From positions 1-43,059 of the forward strand of contig JAFZYR010000028.1 of assembly GCA_017616165.1 (NCBI GenBank): a stretch of DNA of 43,059 nt. Direction: 5' to 3'. The notes under the pieces were generated by a model. It saw only the letters and a list, made by a program, of their open reading frames with translations, was not told the origin of the DNA and did not search any database. Within the stretch, counting starts at the first letter, position 1; each line of letters begins with the position of its first letter. This document shows positions 1 through 6,626 of this stretch, in pieces. The stretch comes from Treponema sp. (GTDB lineage: Bacteria; Spirochaetota; Spirochaetia; Treponematales; Treponemataceae). Position numbers and translations under genes: made by a program.

Positions 1-16
1 CATACCTTATTTTTTT

Positions 17-54
17 GGGAGGGGGTAAGAGGGGTTCTTAGGGGGGAAAGGGGG
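17..54 (+). other. Potential G-quadruplex
   Basis: Five G-runs (GGG at 17-19, GGGGG at 21-25, GGGG at 31-34, GGGGGG at 41-46, GGGGG at 50-54) are separated by loops of 1, 5, 6 and 3 bases. This satisfies the usual G3+N1-7 rule on the plus strand. Whether it folds is untested. It stands out because the surrounding genome is only moderately G+C-rich. Confidence 0.5.
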
Positions 55-171
55 AACACTTTTTGCGTGCCCGCAGTTTTAAGTTGCGGACTTTTAGATG
101 GCACTTCATCGCGATGTACCAGTGTTTCTTTTAGATTTAGTCTGGCGGCTTTCTCTGCCATAACCCATACA

Positions 172-248
172 ACAAAGGCCCACTTGCGGAAACAGGCAGA
201 TGCAAAAAGCGGAGGGTCCGCGAAGCGGTACCGTAGCGTTTGCAGCTG
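172..248. repeat. Repeat unit 1: 17-mer plus imperfect hairpin
   Basis: The 17-mer ACAAAGGCCCACTTGCG (172-188) is followed by a stem CAGATGCAAA (197-206) pairing with TTTGCAGCTG (239-248) with one mismatch. The loop holds a perfect inner hairpin GCGGA/TCCGC (209-221) and the palindrome CGGTACCG (226-233). The 17-mer recurs 109 bases downstream with a similar hairpin behind it. Confidence 0.5.
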
Positions 249-280
249 ACTGTGCTTTCATTGCTTGCTTGCGAGCTTGG

Positions 281-377
281 ACAAAGGCCCACTTGCGAGC
301 CCGCTAGTAAATGCAAACAGTGTGTGAACGAATGAAGCGCAACGAAATGGAGCTGAATGAGTGAACACTCTGTTTGC
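281..377. repeat. Repeat unit 2: 17-mer plus imperfect hairpin
   Basis: This is an exact second copy of ACAAAGGCCCACTTGCG (281-297), followed by GCAAACAGTGTGT (313-325), which is the inverted complement of ACACTCTGTTTGC (365-377) with one mismatch. The stem sequence resembles unit 1 but the loop is unrelated, so the two units share architecture rather than being a simple duplication. Confidence 0.5.
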
Positions 378-481
378 TACCTTTTCCACCATTCCGTGAA
401 AACTGATTACCGATACGCGTAGAGAGCGGAAGCGGTACGAAGTACGGCTGGAGCGAACGGCTCCAACCGATGCCTTTTTAT

Positions 482-1843
482 TTATGCGCTCATAATGTCG
501 TTCCAGGTTAGCTGCATAACGTTTCGCATGTTGTTGATCTTTTCTTCGGTCTCGTGATTTGAATAATGCTTTGACATGTCTTCGCTTCGGTGTCCCATAA
601 CTGCCTGTACTGTCTTGAGGTCTGTTCTTTGGCTTAAGATGGTTGCACAGAAGTGGCGTAAGCTGTGGAATACGATGTTTCTTTCTTTGCGTTGTTCTTC
701 GCTTACTCCGATTTTTTCAAGTGCATCATAAAGTCCATCGACGTAATATGATGGCCAGCATGGTTGTTCTGGTTTGACTGCCGAGAAGAATACATAGCTT
801 AAATCACTGAAATAAGGATTCTGCTTTGCCAGTGCATAAAGTTCTTCTAGTGTTTCGTGGTCTATAGGCAAATCGCGAACATCAGAATTCTTTGGCTTTT
901 TAAGTCCGTCTGTGTCGTTCCAGCTGTGCTGTACGTGGATTAAGTCTGCATCCAGATCCAAATCGCATACACGTAAACCGCTTATTTCTCCGGCTCTTAG
1001 TCCGCAGTAAATGCCAAGCTTAAATGCAAGCCTGTAGGTTTCATTAAGCCAATCAACTTTAAGAAGCTTTTTTACTTCGCTTTCTGTAGGGATTCCGCGT
1101 TCAAGTTCTTCTGCATTGAATCTTTCGATTCCGGCCATAGGGTTAGATTCAATCTTGTTGTTTTCGAAAAGATAACGCATTGCACGACTACCGCAATTTA
1201 TGGCCTTATTGACTGTTCCACCGCTGAGCTGCTTTTCTGTGTGCAGGTAGAAAAAGAAATCGTCTAAGGTTGTACGGTCCAGCTCCTGGACTGTTATTTC
1301 ATCGCCAAAGTATGGTCCCCAGTAATTTTTTACAAGGCCGAGCATCATATCTGTATGGCGTTTTGTCATGTTGTGACCGTGTGCAAGATAACGCTTAATG
1401 AACTCCGAATTATCATAATCCCAGAAATTGCGCAGGAATGATATAAGTGGAATGCCGGTTTCTTGAGGTTTTGAAATTGCGGTTTTCTGTGTCTTTTGTG
1501 ATTGTACAGGGAAGTTTTTTTCTGTATTTGCAAATTGAGAAGGTACAGCCAGATTAAACCTCTGTGCAAGCAGATTTATGAGTGTTTGGGCTTCTCCTTC
1601 TGTTACGGTTTCTGCGATAGTTTTAAGATTAAGTTTAGACTGAGTTCCTGCTGTGTAATAACTTCTTGAATTTGGGCGTGCTTCCGGAATGCCATTCTGG
1701 AGCCAGGTTGTTGCAATTACTGCAGCTTCGACCTGATCTTTTGTGTGTGTACTCTTGTCAGTAATCTTTTTTCCAGTGATTGGGTCAATGAAAATTACGT
1801 TGAAGTAACCGGATGCATTTGGATAGAGATAGAATTGGCGCAT
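482..1843 (-). CDS. Tyrosine recombinase / phage-type integrase
   Basis: A 453-residue site-specific recombinase of the tyrosine family, which cuts and rejoins DNA through a 3'-phosphotyrosine intermediate. The N-terminal ~70 residues look like an arm-site DNA-binding domain, followed by a SAM-like core-binding domain (about 130-240) and the catalytic domain. Catalytic signatures are visible: Arg in YCGLRAGEISGL, His and Arg in FHSLRHFCATIL, His in VMGHRSEDMSKHYSN, and the nucleophilic Tyr in the same block. A perfect AGGAGGT lies 8 bases before the ATG. It is transcribed away from the tRNA-Arg gene, and its upstream region carries an iteron array and a large inverted repeat. Integrase-beside-tRNA-3'-end is the classic arrangement of an integrated island, which here would extend leftward beyond the window. 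It is too long for an integron IntI, and I do not see the IntI-specific insert. Confidence 0.92.
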   Translation of the reverse strand: MRQFYLYPNASGYFNVIFIDPITGKKITDKSTHTKDQVEAAVIATTWLQNGIPEARPNSRSYYTAGTQSKLNLKTIAETVTEGEAQTLINLLAQRFNLAVPSQFANTEKNFPVQSQKTQKTAISKPQETGIPLISFLRNFWDYDNSEFIKRYLAHGHNMTKRHTDMMLGLVKNYWGPYFGDEITVQELDRTTLDDFFFYLHTEKQLSGGTVNKAINCGSRAMRYLFENNKIESNPMAGIERFNAEELERGIPTESEVKKLLKVDWLNETYRLAFKLGIYCGLRAGEISGLRVCDLDLDADLIHVQHSWNDTDGLKKPKNSDVRDLPIDHETLEELYALAKQNPYFSDLSYVFFSAVKPEQPCWPSYYVDGLYDALEKIGVSEEQRKERNIVFHSLRHFCATILSQRTDLKTVQAVMGHRSEDMSKHYSNHETEEKINNMRNVMQLTWNDIMSA

Positions 1844-1892
1844 TATAAAACCTCCTGTTTATCACGGATAAACATTGCGGTAAAAATAAGCT

Positions 1893-1932
1893 TTCCGAAG
1901 TCCTTCCGAAGTTTTTCCGAAAACTTCCCGAA
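1893..1932. promoter_or_regulatory. Four phased TTCCGAA iterons upstream of the integrase
   Basis: TTCCGAA occurs at 1893-1899, 1904-1910 and 1915-1921, and a variant TTCCCGAA at 1925-1932. The start-to-start spacing is 11, 11 and 10 bases, about one helical turn, so all sites face the same side of the DNA. They lie between the integrase start and the tRNA-Arg gene, where arm-type integrase or excisionase/repressor sites are expected. The ligand is inferred, not shown. Confidence 0.6.
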
Positions 1933-2002
1933 ATCCTAAGCTATTTTTACACGGTTTTGCGCCTTTTCCAGCAGGTAAGGAAGCAAAAAGTATTCAATAT
2001 TT

Positions 2003-2040
2003 TTATGCTAACTCTATATAACATATAGATTTAGGCATAA
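2003..2040. repeat. Large interrupted inverted repeat between integrase and tRNA
   Basis: The outer arms TTATGCTAA (2003-2011) and TTAGGCATAA (2031-2040) are inverted complements apart from one extra base. The inner arms CTATAT (2014-2019) and ATATAG (2023-2028) are perfect with a 3-base centre. It could be an operator, or the core site of the recombinase, placed 33 bases from the tRNA 3' end. No second copy is visible in the window. Confidence 0.45.
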
Positions 2041-2070
2041 AAAAAGGTTCATCGACTGATGAACCTTTTT
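2041..2070 (-). terminator. Rho-independent terminator of the tRNA operon
   Basis: The perfect stem AAAAAGGTTCATC / GATGAACCTTTTT with loop GACT lies immediately beyond the 3' end of tRNA-Arg. In the minus-strand direction the stem is followed by an A/T-rich run, and because the hairpin is flanked by A and T tracts it could act in both directions. It would stop transcription of the three-tRNA operon. Confidence 0.75.
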
Positions 2071-2072
2071 TT

Positions 2073-2147
2073 TGAGACTGACACGATTCGAACGTGCGAC
2101 CCCCACCTCCGCAGGGTGGTGCTCTAATCCAGCTGAGCTACAATCTC
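2073..2147 (-). tRNA. tRNA-Arg (anticodon GCG)
   Basis: A complete 75-base cloverleaf on the minus strand: acceptor GAGATTG pairs with CAGTCTC, the anticodon stem is CCACC/GGTGG with loop CTGCGGA, and the T-loop is TTCGAAT. The loop gives anticodon GCG, decoding CGC/CGU arginine codons. A73 and the AGCTGGATTA D-loop fit arginine identity. CCA is not encoded. It is the last gene of a Ser-Ser-Arg operon, and its 3' end borders the putative integrated element. Most bacteria read these codons with an ACG (inosine) tRNA, so the GCG anticodon is noteworthy. Confidence 0.88.
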
Positions 2148-2186
2148 AGATTAAAAAATCTTTTTGGTGCAGTAGAACTGCTTTCT

Positions 2187-2271
2187 CGGAAGCGACAGGA
2201 GTTGAACCTGCCCACCCCTTACGGAAGTGACGGATTAGCAATCCGTTGTATTACCGCTCTACCACGCTTCC
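2187..2271 (-). tRNA. tRNA-Ser (anticodon GCU)
   Basis: An 85-base class II tRNA on the minus strand. The acceptor GGAAGCG pairs with CGCTTCC, the anticodon stem is ACGGA/TCCGT with loop TTGCTAA (anticodon GCT, codons AGC/AGU), a long variable arm follows, and the discriminator is G as usual for serine. CCA is not encoded. It is the middle gene of the three-tRNA operon. Confidence 0.93.
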
Positions 2272-2278
2272 ATTTATG

Positions 2279-2364
2279 CGGAGCGAGAGGGATTCGAACC
2301 CCCGGACCCGTGAAGATCAACGGTTTTCAAGACCGCCCCAGTACGACCGCTTTGGTATCGCTCC
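2279..2364 (-). tRNA. tRNA-Ser (anticodon UGA)
   Basis: An 86-base class II tRNA on the minus strand. The acceptor GGAGCGA pairs with TCGCTCC, the anticodon stem is GCGGT/ACCGT with loop CTTGAAA (anticodon TGA), a long variable arm is present and the discriminator is G. CCA is not encoded. It is the first gene of the operon, 14 bases downstream of the -10 box. Confidence 0.93.
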
Positions 2365-2377
2365 AATAAGTTTTAAT

Positions 2378-2406
2378 AGAATATAGTGTTTTGCTAAAAA
2401 TGTCAA
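2378..2406 (-). promoter_or_regulatory. Sigma-70 promoter of the tRNA operon
   Basis: On the minus strand, a perfect -35 TTGACA (2406-2401) is separated by 17 bases from -10 TATTCT (2383-2378), with the first tRNA starting at 2364. This is a strong consensus promoter, as expected for stable RNA. It interlocks physically with the oppositely directed rsmI promoter. Confidence 0.85.
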
Positions 2407-2419
2407 GATGTGGTACACT
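2391..2419 (+). promoter_or_regulatory. Extended -10 promoter of the RsmI-like gene, predicted leaderless
   Basis: TTGCTA (2391-2396), a 17-base spacer, and TACACT (2414-2419) preceded by the extended -10 dinucleotide TG at 2411-2412. The expected start of transcription falls at about 2426, the A of the ATG. No Shine-Dalgarno sequence lies between, so the mRNA would be leaderless. Confidence 0.6.
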
Positions 2420-2425
2420 ATACCC

Positions 2426-3139
2426 ATGAATATTGAACCGGCTTTATATCTTATTCCTGTTACTCTGGGGGAGACTGACGTTGAGAGGGTACTGCCTTCT
2501 TATAATCATGACATTATTGTGGGCATAAAGCACTTTATTGTGGAAAATATACGTTCGGCAAGGCGGTTTTTGAAAAAGGTGGAAAAGTCTATTGATATTG
2601 ATGAGCTTACCTTTTATGAGCTTAACCGTCATACGGACCGCAAGTTTATTGGGGAATATTTGCAGGCGCTGGGGCAGAAAAAGCCGGTTGGGGTAATTTC
2701 GGAGGCAGGGTGTCCGGCTATTGCGGATCCTGGTTCCGACGTAGTGGCTATTGCGCAAAGCCGTGGGTACAGGGTTGTACCGCTGGTGGGGCCTTCTTCT
2801 ATTATTCTTTCGGTTATGGCAAGCGGGTTTAACGGGCAGTCGTTTGCGTTTAACGGGTATTTGCCGGCGGATGTTCCGGGGCGTGTGAAGGCGCTCAAAA
2901 AGCTGGAAAATAAGGTTTATAATGAAGGTCAGACTCAAAGCTTTATAGAAACTCCGTACCGCAATGCAAAAATGATTGAAACTATTTTGTCATCACTGCG
3001 GCCTCAGACTAAGCTTTGTATTGCGGCGGGCATTACCTGCCAGGAAGAATATATTCACACCAAAACTGTTGCACAGTGGAAAAAGGAAAAGCTGCCGGAG
3101 CTTGGAAAAATTCCGTGCATATTTGTGCTGGGGAAGTAG
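2426..3139 (+). CDS. RsmI-like SAM-dependent (tetrapyrrole methylase family) methyltransferase
   Basis: A 237-residue protein of the tetrapyrrole-methylase fold, closest to RsmI, which 2'-O-methylates C1402 of 16S rRNA. Visible signatures are the start MNIEPALYLIPVTLGE, the glycine-rich SAM/cofactor block GVISEAGCPAIADPG, VPLVGPSSIILSVMASGFNGQ, and FIETPYRN. It lacks the C-terminal extension of the ~280-residue E. coli RsmI; from memory, the short form and its wording resemble Bacteroidota proteins. An in-frame ATG at 2408 lies upstream, but I chose 2426 because family similarity begins there and an extended -10 box sits just before it. The stop codon is fused to a family A repeat. Confidence 0.85.
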   Translation: MNIEPALYLIPVTLGETDVERVLPSYNHDIIVGIKHFIVENIRSARRFLKKVEKSIDIDELTFYELNRHTDRKFIGEYLQALGQKKPVGVISEAGCPAIADPGSDVVAIAQSRGYRVVPLVGPSSIILSVMASGFNGQSFAFNGYLPADVPGRVKALKKLENKVYNEGQTQSFIETPYRNAKMIETILSSLRPQTKLCIAAGITCQEEYIHTKTVAQWKKEKLPELGKIPCIFVLGK

Positions 3140-3244
3140 ATTGCTTCGTCGCTCGCTGCGCTCGCTCCTCGCAATGACGTGGCTTGGCTCGCTGCGCTCG
3201 CTCCTCGCAATGACACGTGGGGTCCCTGAGGCTCTCGAAGGGCA
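3138..3244. repeat. Two family A repeats and one family B repeat
   Basis: Family A copies lie at 3138-3179 (overlapping the stop codon of the RsmI-like gene) and 3186-3214, both in the orientation ending CTCGCAATGAC. Each is internally extended by extra CGCT units. A family B copy, GGTCCCTGAGG...CGAAGGGC, follows at about 3220-3243. Together they fill the gap between two convergent genes, where their hairpins may serve as terminators. The short open frames here are translations of repeats, not genes. Confidence 0.85.
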
Positions 3245-4921
3245 CTAATTATACGGCTTCACTCCCGCCGGTACATACTCTCCGTTTAAAACTCCCAGCA
3301 TGGCACGCAGACTAAACTCGCATCGCCAGCTGTAGCCAAGCAGGATGGTGTCGGCCCAGCCTAAGTCGTTGGTAAGCTCGGGCGACATTGTAGAAAGTAT
3401 ATAAACTGTTTTGCCCTTGTTCTTAAAATAATTTGCAATTTTTACGTGGTTCTCGTTTGAAACGCAGATGATGATTGTCTGGTAGCTGGCCGAAATGTCC
3501 GGCAGCTGGTCTATTATCCACTGGGTTTCGTTTGGACCTGTGTCGTAGTTAAAGTAAACCTGGCCGGCATTCGGGTAGCGCAAAAGGGCGTCGTTAAAGA
3601 ATACCGAAAGTGAACCCAGCAAAAGAATCTTGCCGCTGGTGTTTGTATCAATAGGGTAGGTTCCCTGTTTCTGCACTGTAATGGAACGGCAGGCCTGTTC
3701 TATAAAATATTTTTCTCCCTCGCGGTCGGGGATGTAGTTGTCAATTGTGTCTGGGTCCGGGTAAAGCGGAGCGGGGTCTGCCTGATTTTTGTAGTAGTCC
3801 AGCTTGGCCTTGATTACGCGGTAGGCGGAATCCTTTACGCGGGCCTTAAAGGCTGGGTCGGTATCCATAAGCTCAAGGTTTTTGTACCACAAGGCTTCGT
3901 TAAGCTGTGCGGTGCGCGAGCTTAGGATTATGTCGTTGCCGGCTTCTATGGCAAGCTTAAAGGCGTTGGAAATTGTGCCTGCGTAAATTGTGGCTCCTAC
4001 CATTTCCATGTCGTCGGTAATTATAAGGCCTTTAAAGCCCATCTGATTGCGAAGCAGATCTGTAAGAAAATATTTGGAAAGCGAGGCAGGGGCTCCGCTT
4101 GAATCTATCTGCGGAAAGCTAAGGTGACCCGACATGAGAGCCGGGGTTTCTTCCTGAATGATGTAGGTGTACGGAACCAGTTCGCGGTTTTTAAAAGTTT
4201 CAAAGTCTATGTTAATTTGTGGCAGGCGTCCGTGGGAGTCCAGGTCTGTGTCACCGTGGCCCGGGAAATGCTTTACTGTTGGAATTACTCCTGCCGCAAT
4301 TGAACCTGCTGCAAAGGCAGCTCCAAGAATGCCAACCTTGTTAGGGTCGTCGCCAAAGGATCTTGTTCCGATGATTGATGAATCGTGATTTGTAAACAAG
4401 TCTACGGTTGGCGCAAAGTTCATGTTTATGCCAAGCGCTTTAATTTCGCGGCTTATGTAGTAGGCGCTGTACCAGGCGTCTGCAGGGTAGCCGGCAGCTC
4501 CAATTGCCATGTTGCCCGGAGTGATAAGTGTGTCGCCCTTTACGTGACGGATTGAACCTCCCTCCTGGTCTGTTGCAACAAAAAGCGGAATCTGAAAGCG
4601 GTTATTCTGTGAGCTTTTTTGCAGGGAATTGATTGACTTGGCAACCAGATGAATGTCGTTGGTGTTCCAGCCGAATACCTTTACGTTTCCAAGCCCGCGT
4701 GAAACCCAGTCGTACAAAAGTGTTTCTGGTTCAGCGCCTGCCCAGCCAAACATAAGAATCTGTGAATACAGCTCGCTGTTTGTCATCTGGTCTACTATTG
4801 TCTGTGCCAGCTGCTCGTTTGGAACATCATCCCAAAAGCTTACGTTTTGTGCATGCGCAGTGCTGGGAATGAGGAATAGGGCAATGAGTGAACTCAATAC
4901 AAGGGCAAGCGCTTTTTTCAT
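3245..4921 (-). CDS. Secreted glycoside hydrolase family 3 beta-N-acetylhexosaminidase (NagZ-like)
   Basis: A 558-residue exported enzyme. A signal peptide spans about 1-24 (MKK..., AHA cleavage), followed by a GH3 TIM barrel. The diagnostic NagZ-type histidine/aspartate dyad loop KHFPGHGDTDLDSH is at 217-230, the substrate loop ATDQEGG near 116-122, and the nucleophile in ITDDMEM is Asp303. Enzymes with this loop remove beta-linked N-acetylglucosamine, typically from muropeptides or chitin-type sugars. Residues ~390-558 form a second domain that may be a GH3 C-terminal domain. Unlike cytoplasmic NagZ of E. coli (about 340 residues), it should act outside the inner membrane. It lies 1 base downstream of trxB, with no clear ribosome binding site of its own, so translation is probably coupled to trxB. 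Confidence 0.9.
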   Translation of the reverse strand: MKKALALVLSSLIALFLIPSTAHAQNVSFWDDVPNEQLAQTIVDQMTNSELYSQILMFGWAGAEPETLLYDWVSRGLGNVKVFGWNTNDIHLVAKSINSLQKSSQNNRFQIPLFVATDQEGGSIRHVKGDTLITPGNMAIGAAGYPADAWYSAYYISREIKALGINMNFAPTVDLFTNHDSSIIGTRSFGDDPNKVGILGAAFAAGSIAAGVIPTVKHFPGHGDTDLDSHGRLPQINIDFETFKNRELVPYTYIIQEETPALMSGHLSFPQIDSSGAPASLSKYFLTDLLRNQMGFKGLIITDDMEMVGATIYAGTISNAFKLAIEAGNDIILSSRTAQLNEALWYKNLELMDTDPAFKARVKDSAYRVIKAKLDYYKNQADPAPLYPDPDTIDNYIPDREGEKYFIEQACRSITVQKQGTYPIDTNTSGKILLLGSLSVFFNDALLRYPNAGQVYFNYDTGPNETQWIIDQLPDISASYQTIIICVSNENHVKIANYFKNKGKTVYILSTMSPELTNDLGWADTILLGYSWRCEFSLRAMLGVLNGEYVPAGVKPYN

Positions 4922-4922
4922 T

Positions 4923-5831
4923 TTACATTAATTCTTTTGCTGCGTTTGCCGCAATTGCTCCGTCGTTTACTGCCGTTACTATCTGTCTGAACGGTTTGCT
5001 TCTTACGTCTCCGGCTGCAAAAAGTCCCGGTATGGAGGTCTGCATGTTCTGGTCGGTTATGATGTAGCCGCCTTCATCCTTTTTGAGCATTTCTACAAGC
5101 TCGGTCTGGGGAGCCATGCCCGCAAAGATGAATACTGCATTGCATTCCAGCTGGGTCTGCTGTCCGGTTTTTACGTTTTCTATGGTTATTGATTCTACCT
5201 TGTTTGTTCCGTTTATTGATTTGACTACGGTATCGTAAACAGGCTTTACTCCGGCGGCAAGCATTTTGTCTACTACCGCCTTTTGTGCACGGAAGCTGTC
5301 GCGCCTGTGAATTATGCTTACGTCATTTGAAATTGTAGAAAGGTATACTGCTTCGCTGCAGGCAGAGTCTCCGCCTCCAACTACTACAATTTTTTTGTTG
5401 CGGAAAAACGGTCCGTCGCAGGTTGCGCAGTAGGAAACTCCGCGGCCTGTAAATTCTTTTTCGCCCGGTACTCCAAGATTTTTGTGAACGGCACCTGTTG
5501 CAATGCAAAGAGCCTTGCTGGTAAAAATGGTGTCGTTGGTTTTTATTACAAAGTCGCTGCCTTTTTTGTCTATGGAGCTTACCTGTGCGTTTTTGATTAC
5601 TGCTCCAAAGGCCAGCGCCTGATTTTTCATTACTTCTATAAAATCATAACCGTTTACTGCGGGATATACTCCGGGATAATTTTCAAGGTCGGCAATCTGT
5701 GTTACCTGTCCGCCGCCGCCCATGCCTTCGAGCACCAGAGTTTTAAGTCCTCCGCGGGCTGCATACTGTGCAGAGCTAAGTCCGGCCGGGCCTGCTCCAA
5801 TTATGATATAATCAAAAATCTCGTTTTCCAT
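4923..5831 (-). CDS. trxB: Thioredoxin reductase
   Basis: A 302-residue FAD/NADPH flavoenzyme that reduces thioredoxin in the cytoplasm. It shows the FAD-binding GAGPAG at 12-17, the redox-active CATC with Cys135 and Cys138, the NADPH-binding GGGDSA at 152-157, and the C-terminal FAD motif GLFAAGDVR. Length and order match low-Mr bacterial TrxB. No thioredoxin gene lies nearby. It heads a two-gene unit with the GH3 enzyme. A TATAAT box sits only 7 bases before the ATG, predicting a near-leaderless transcript; an AAGG lies too close to the ATG to be a good Shine-Dalgarno site. Confidence 0.96.
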   Translation of the reverse strand: MENEIFDYIIIGAGPAGLSSAQYAARGGLKTLVLEGMGGGGQVTQIADLENYPGVYPAVNGYDFIEVMKNQALAFGAVIKNAQVSSIDKKGSDFVIKTNDTIFTSKALCIATGAVHKNLGVPGEKEFTGRGVSYCATCDGPFFRNKKIVVVGGGDSACSEAVYLSTISNDVSIIHRRDSFRAQKAVVDKMLAAGVKPVYDTVVKSINGTNKVESITIENVKTGQQTQLECNAVFIFAGMAPQTELVEMLKKDEGGYIITDQNMQTSIPGLFAAGDVRSKPFRQIVTAVNDGAIAANAAKELM

Positions 5832-5838
5832 GCCTTGT

Positions 5839-5844
5839 ATTATA
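5839..5844 (-). promoter_or_regulatory. -10 box of trxB, predicted leaderless
   Basis: TATAAT on the minus strand (5844-5839) is followed by the 7 bases ACAAGGC and then the trxB ATG, so transcription should start at or 1-2 bases before the start codon. No good -35 box is visible; that region lies in the end of the upstream DTW gene. Confidence 0.5.
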
Positions 5845-5854
5845 GCAGATTTTT

Positions 5855-6586
5855 TTACTCAAATAAATACTTGGGCAGCTCTTTTATTTTGTTGTATTTG
5901 GCGTCGTAGTCGTGGGAGTTGGTACGGAGTCCAAGCACGCGTTCGTTTTCGGCTGTAAGCTGAAGCTTTATCATTTCTTTAAAAATTGTCATGAGCGGGG
6001 TGGGGTCAATTGCAGGGTCTACTACGCCCTTGCTTTGAAGCTCCTTGATGATGTAGTGGCAGCATTCAATTGTGCTTATGCATTCAGGGCTTGGCTCGCG
6101 TTTAAACGTAAAAATTGAACGGTAGCTGCCTGCAAAGCTGAGCTTGGGGAGCTCTAAGAGGAACGGATTTTTTTGAATGAGCTTGCGTGCGCAAAACCAG
6201 GTTGCATCCAGGATGATGATAAGGAGGCGTTTTGTGGCGGTCGTTGTGTCGGTTGGTGCGGCGGTCGGTGCTGCGGGGCGTATGCGTTCAATAAACTCGT
6301 CGTTGTTTATGTTTAAGGCGTCTTGTCCCGGGTACATCAAAACCGGAAAATACTGCGGGTCGTTTACAAGGCTTTGGAACTGGACGTTGTTTGCAAAATC
6401 CTGACCCACAATAATCTGGGAATCCTTAAGGCAGATGTGTGCAAGGTAGCCGGTTCCTGTTCTTGTACGGCGGAATTCCTTGGGGTGCATTAAAAAAACA
6501 AACTTTACACCGGTGTCCAGCTCGCGCGCAAAACGGCACAGGCATACAGACTTGGGCTTAAAACATTTAAAACAACGCTCACTCAT
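5855..6586 (-). CDS. DTW-domain protein (TapT-like tRNA-uridine aminocarboxypropyltransferase)
   Basis: A protein of about 243 residues of the DTW family (YfiP/TapT, DTWD1), which adds a 3-amino-3-carboxypropyl group from SAM to a uridine of tRNA. The N-terminus has the family's zinc-type cysteines (MSERCFKCFKPKSVCLCRF), followed by FLMHPKEFRRTRTGTGYLAH and the DTW-region motif IILDATWFCARK, then the conserved PKLSF and IFTFKREPSPECISTIE. I placed the start at 6586 because the cysteine cluster begins there; ATG 6595 is also possible, and the longer frame to 6742 overlaps the divergent lptC. A low-complexity Pro/Ala/Thr stretch sits mid-protein. The exact tRNA position modified is not deducible. 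Confidence 0.85.
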   Translation of the reverse strand: MSERCFKCFKPKSVCLCRFARELDTGVKFVFLMHPKEFRRTRTGTGYLAHICLKDSQIIVGQDFANNVQFQSLVNDPQYFPVLMYPGQDALNINNDEFIERIRPAAPTAAPTDTTTATKRLLIIILDATWFCARKLIQKNPFLLELPKLSFAGSYRSIFTFKREPSPECISTIECCHYIIKELQSKGVVDPAIDPTPLMTIFKEMIKLQLTAENERVLGLRTNSHDYDAKYNKIKELPKYLFE

Positions 6587-6589
6587 AAA

Positions 6590-6618
6590 TTGCATATTAG
6601 CATATTTTCTTTTATAAT
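6590..6618 (+). promoter_or_regulatory. Promoter of the lpt operon, predicted leaderless
   Basis: TTGCAT (6590-6595), 17 bases, then a perfect TATAAT (6613-6618). The ATG of lptC begins at 6627, so transcription should start about 2 bases upstream of it. There is no room for a Shine-Dalgarno site. The -35 region overlaps the start of the divergent DTW gene. Confidence 0.7.
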
Positions 6619-6626
6619 AGAAGAAT

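Larger units (their letters stand above)
1..481. other. Hairpin-rich non-coding stretch downstream of the integrase
   Basis: I see no convincing gene in these 481 bases; the one short open frame (67-249, plus) lacks a ribosome binding site and resembles nothing I know. The stretch contains a G-run cluster at its left edge, two copies of a 17-base motif (172-188 and 281-297), each followed by an imperfect hairpin, and further small hairpins (GGAGC/GCTCC at 450-464). It lies just beyond the stop codon of the integrase and may belong to an integrated element that continues to the left of the window. Confidence 0.6.

Noticed and set aside
172..377. Integron attC sites
   Set aside because: The hairpin arms GCAAAC/GTTTGC do not satisfy the RYYYAAC/GTTRRRY core consensus, and the nearby recombinase is not IntI-like.
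2094..2369. Plus-strand 91-codon open frame
   Set aside because: It runs antisense through all three tRNA genes; the protein is an artefact of tRNA sequence.
2976..3248. Short open frames on both strands at 2976-3248
   Set aside because: They are produced by the family A and B repeats; strings such as SLRSLLAMT and HCEERAQRA recur wherever the repeats occur.
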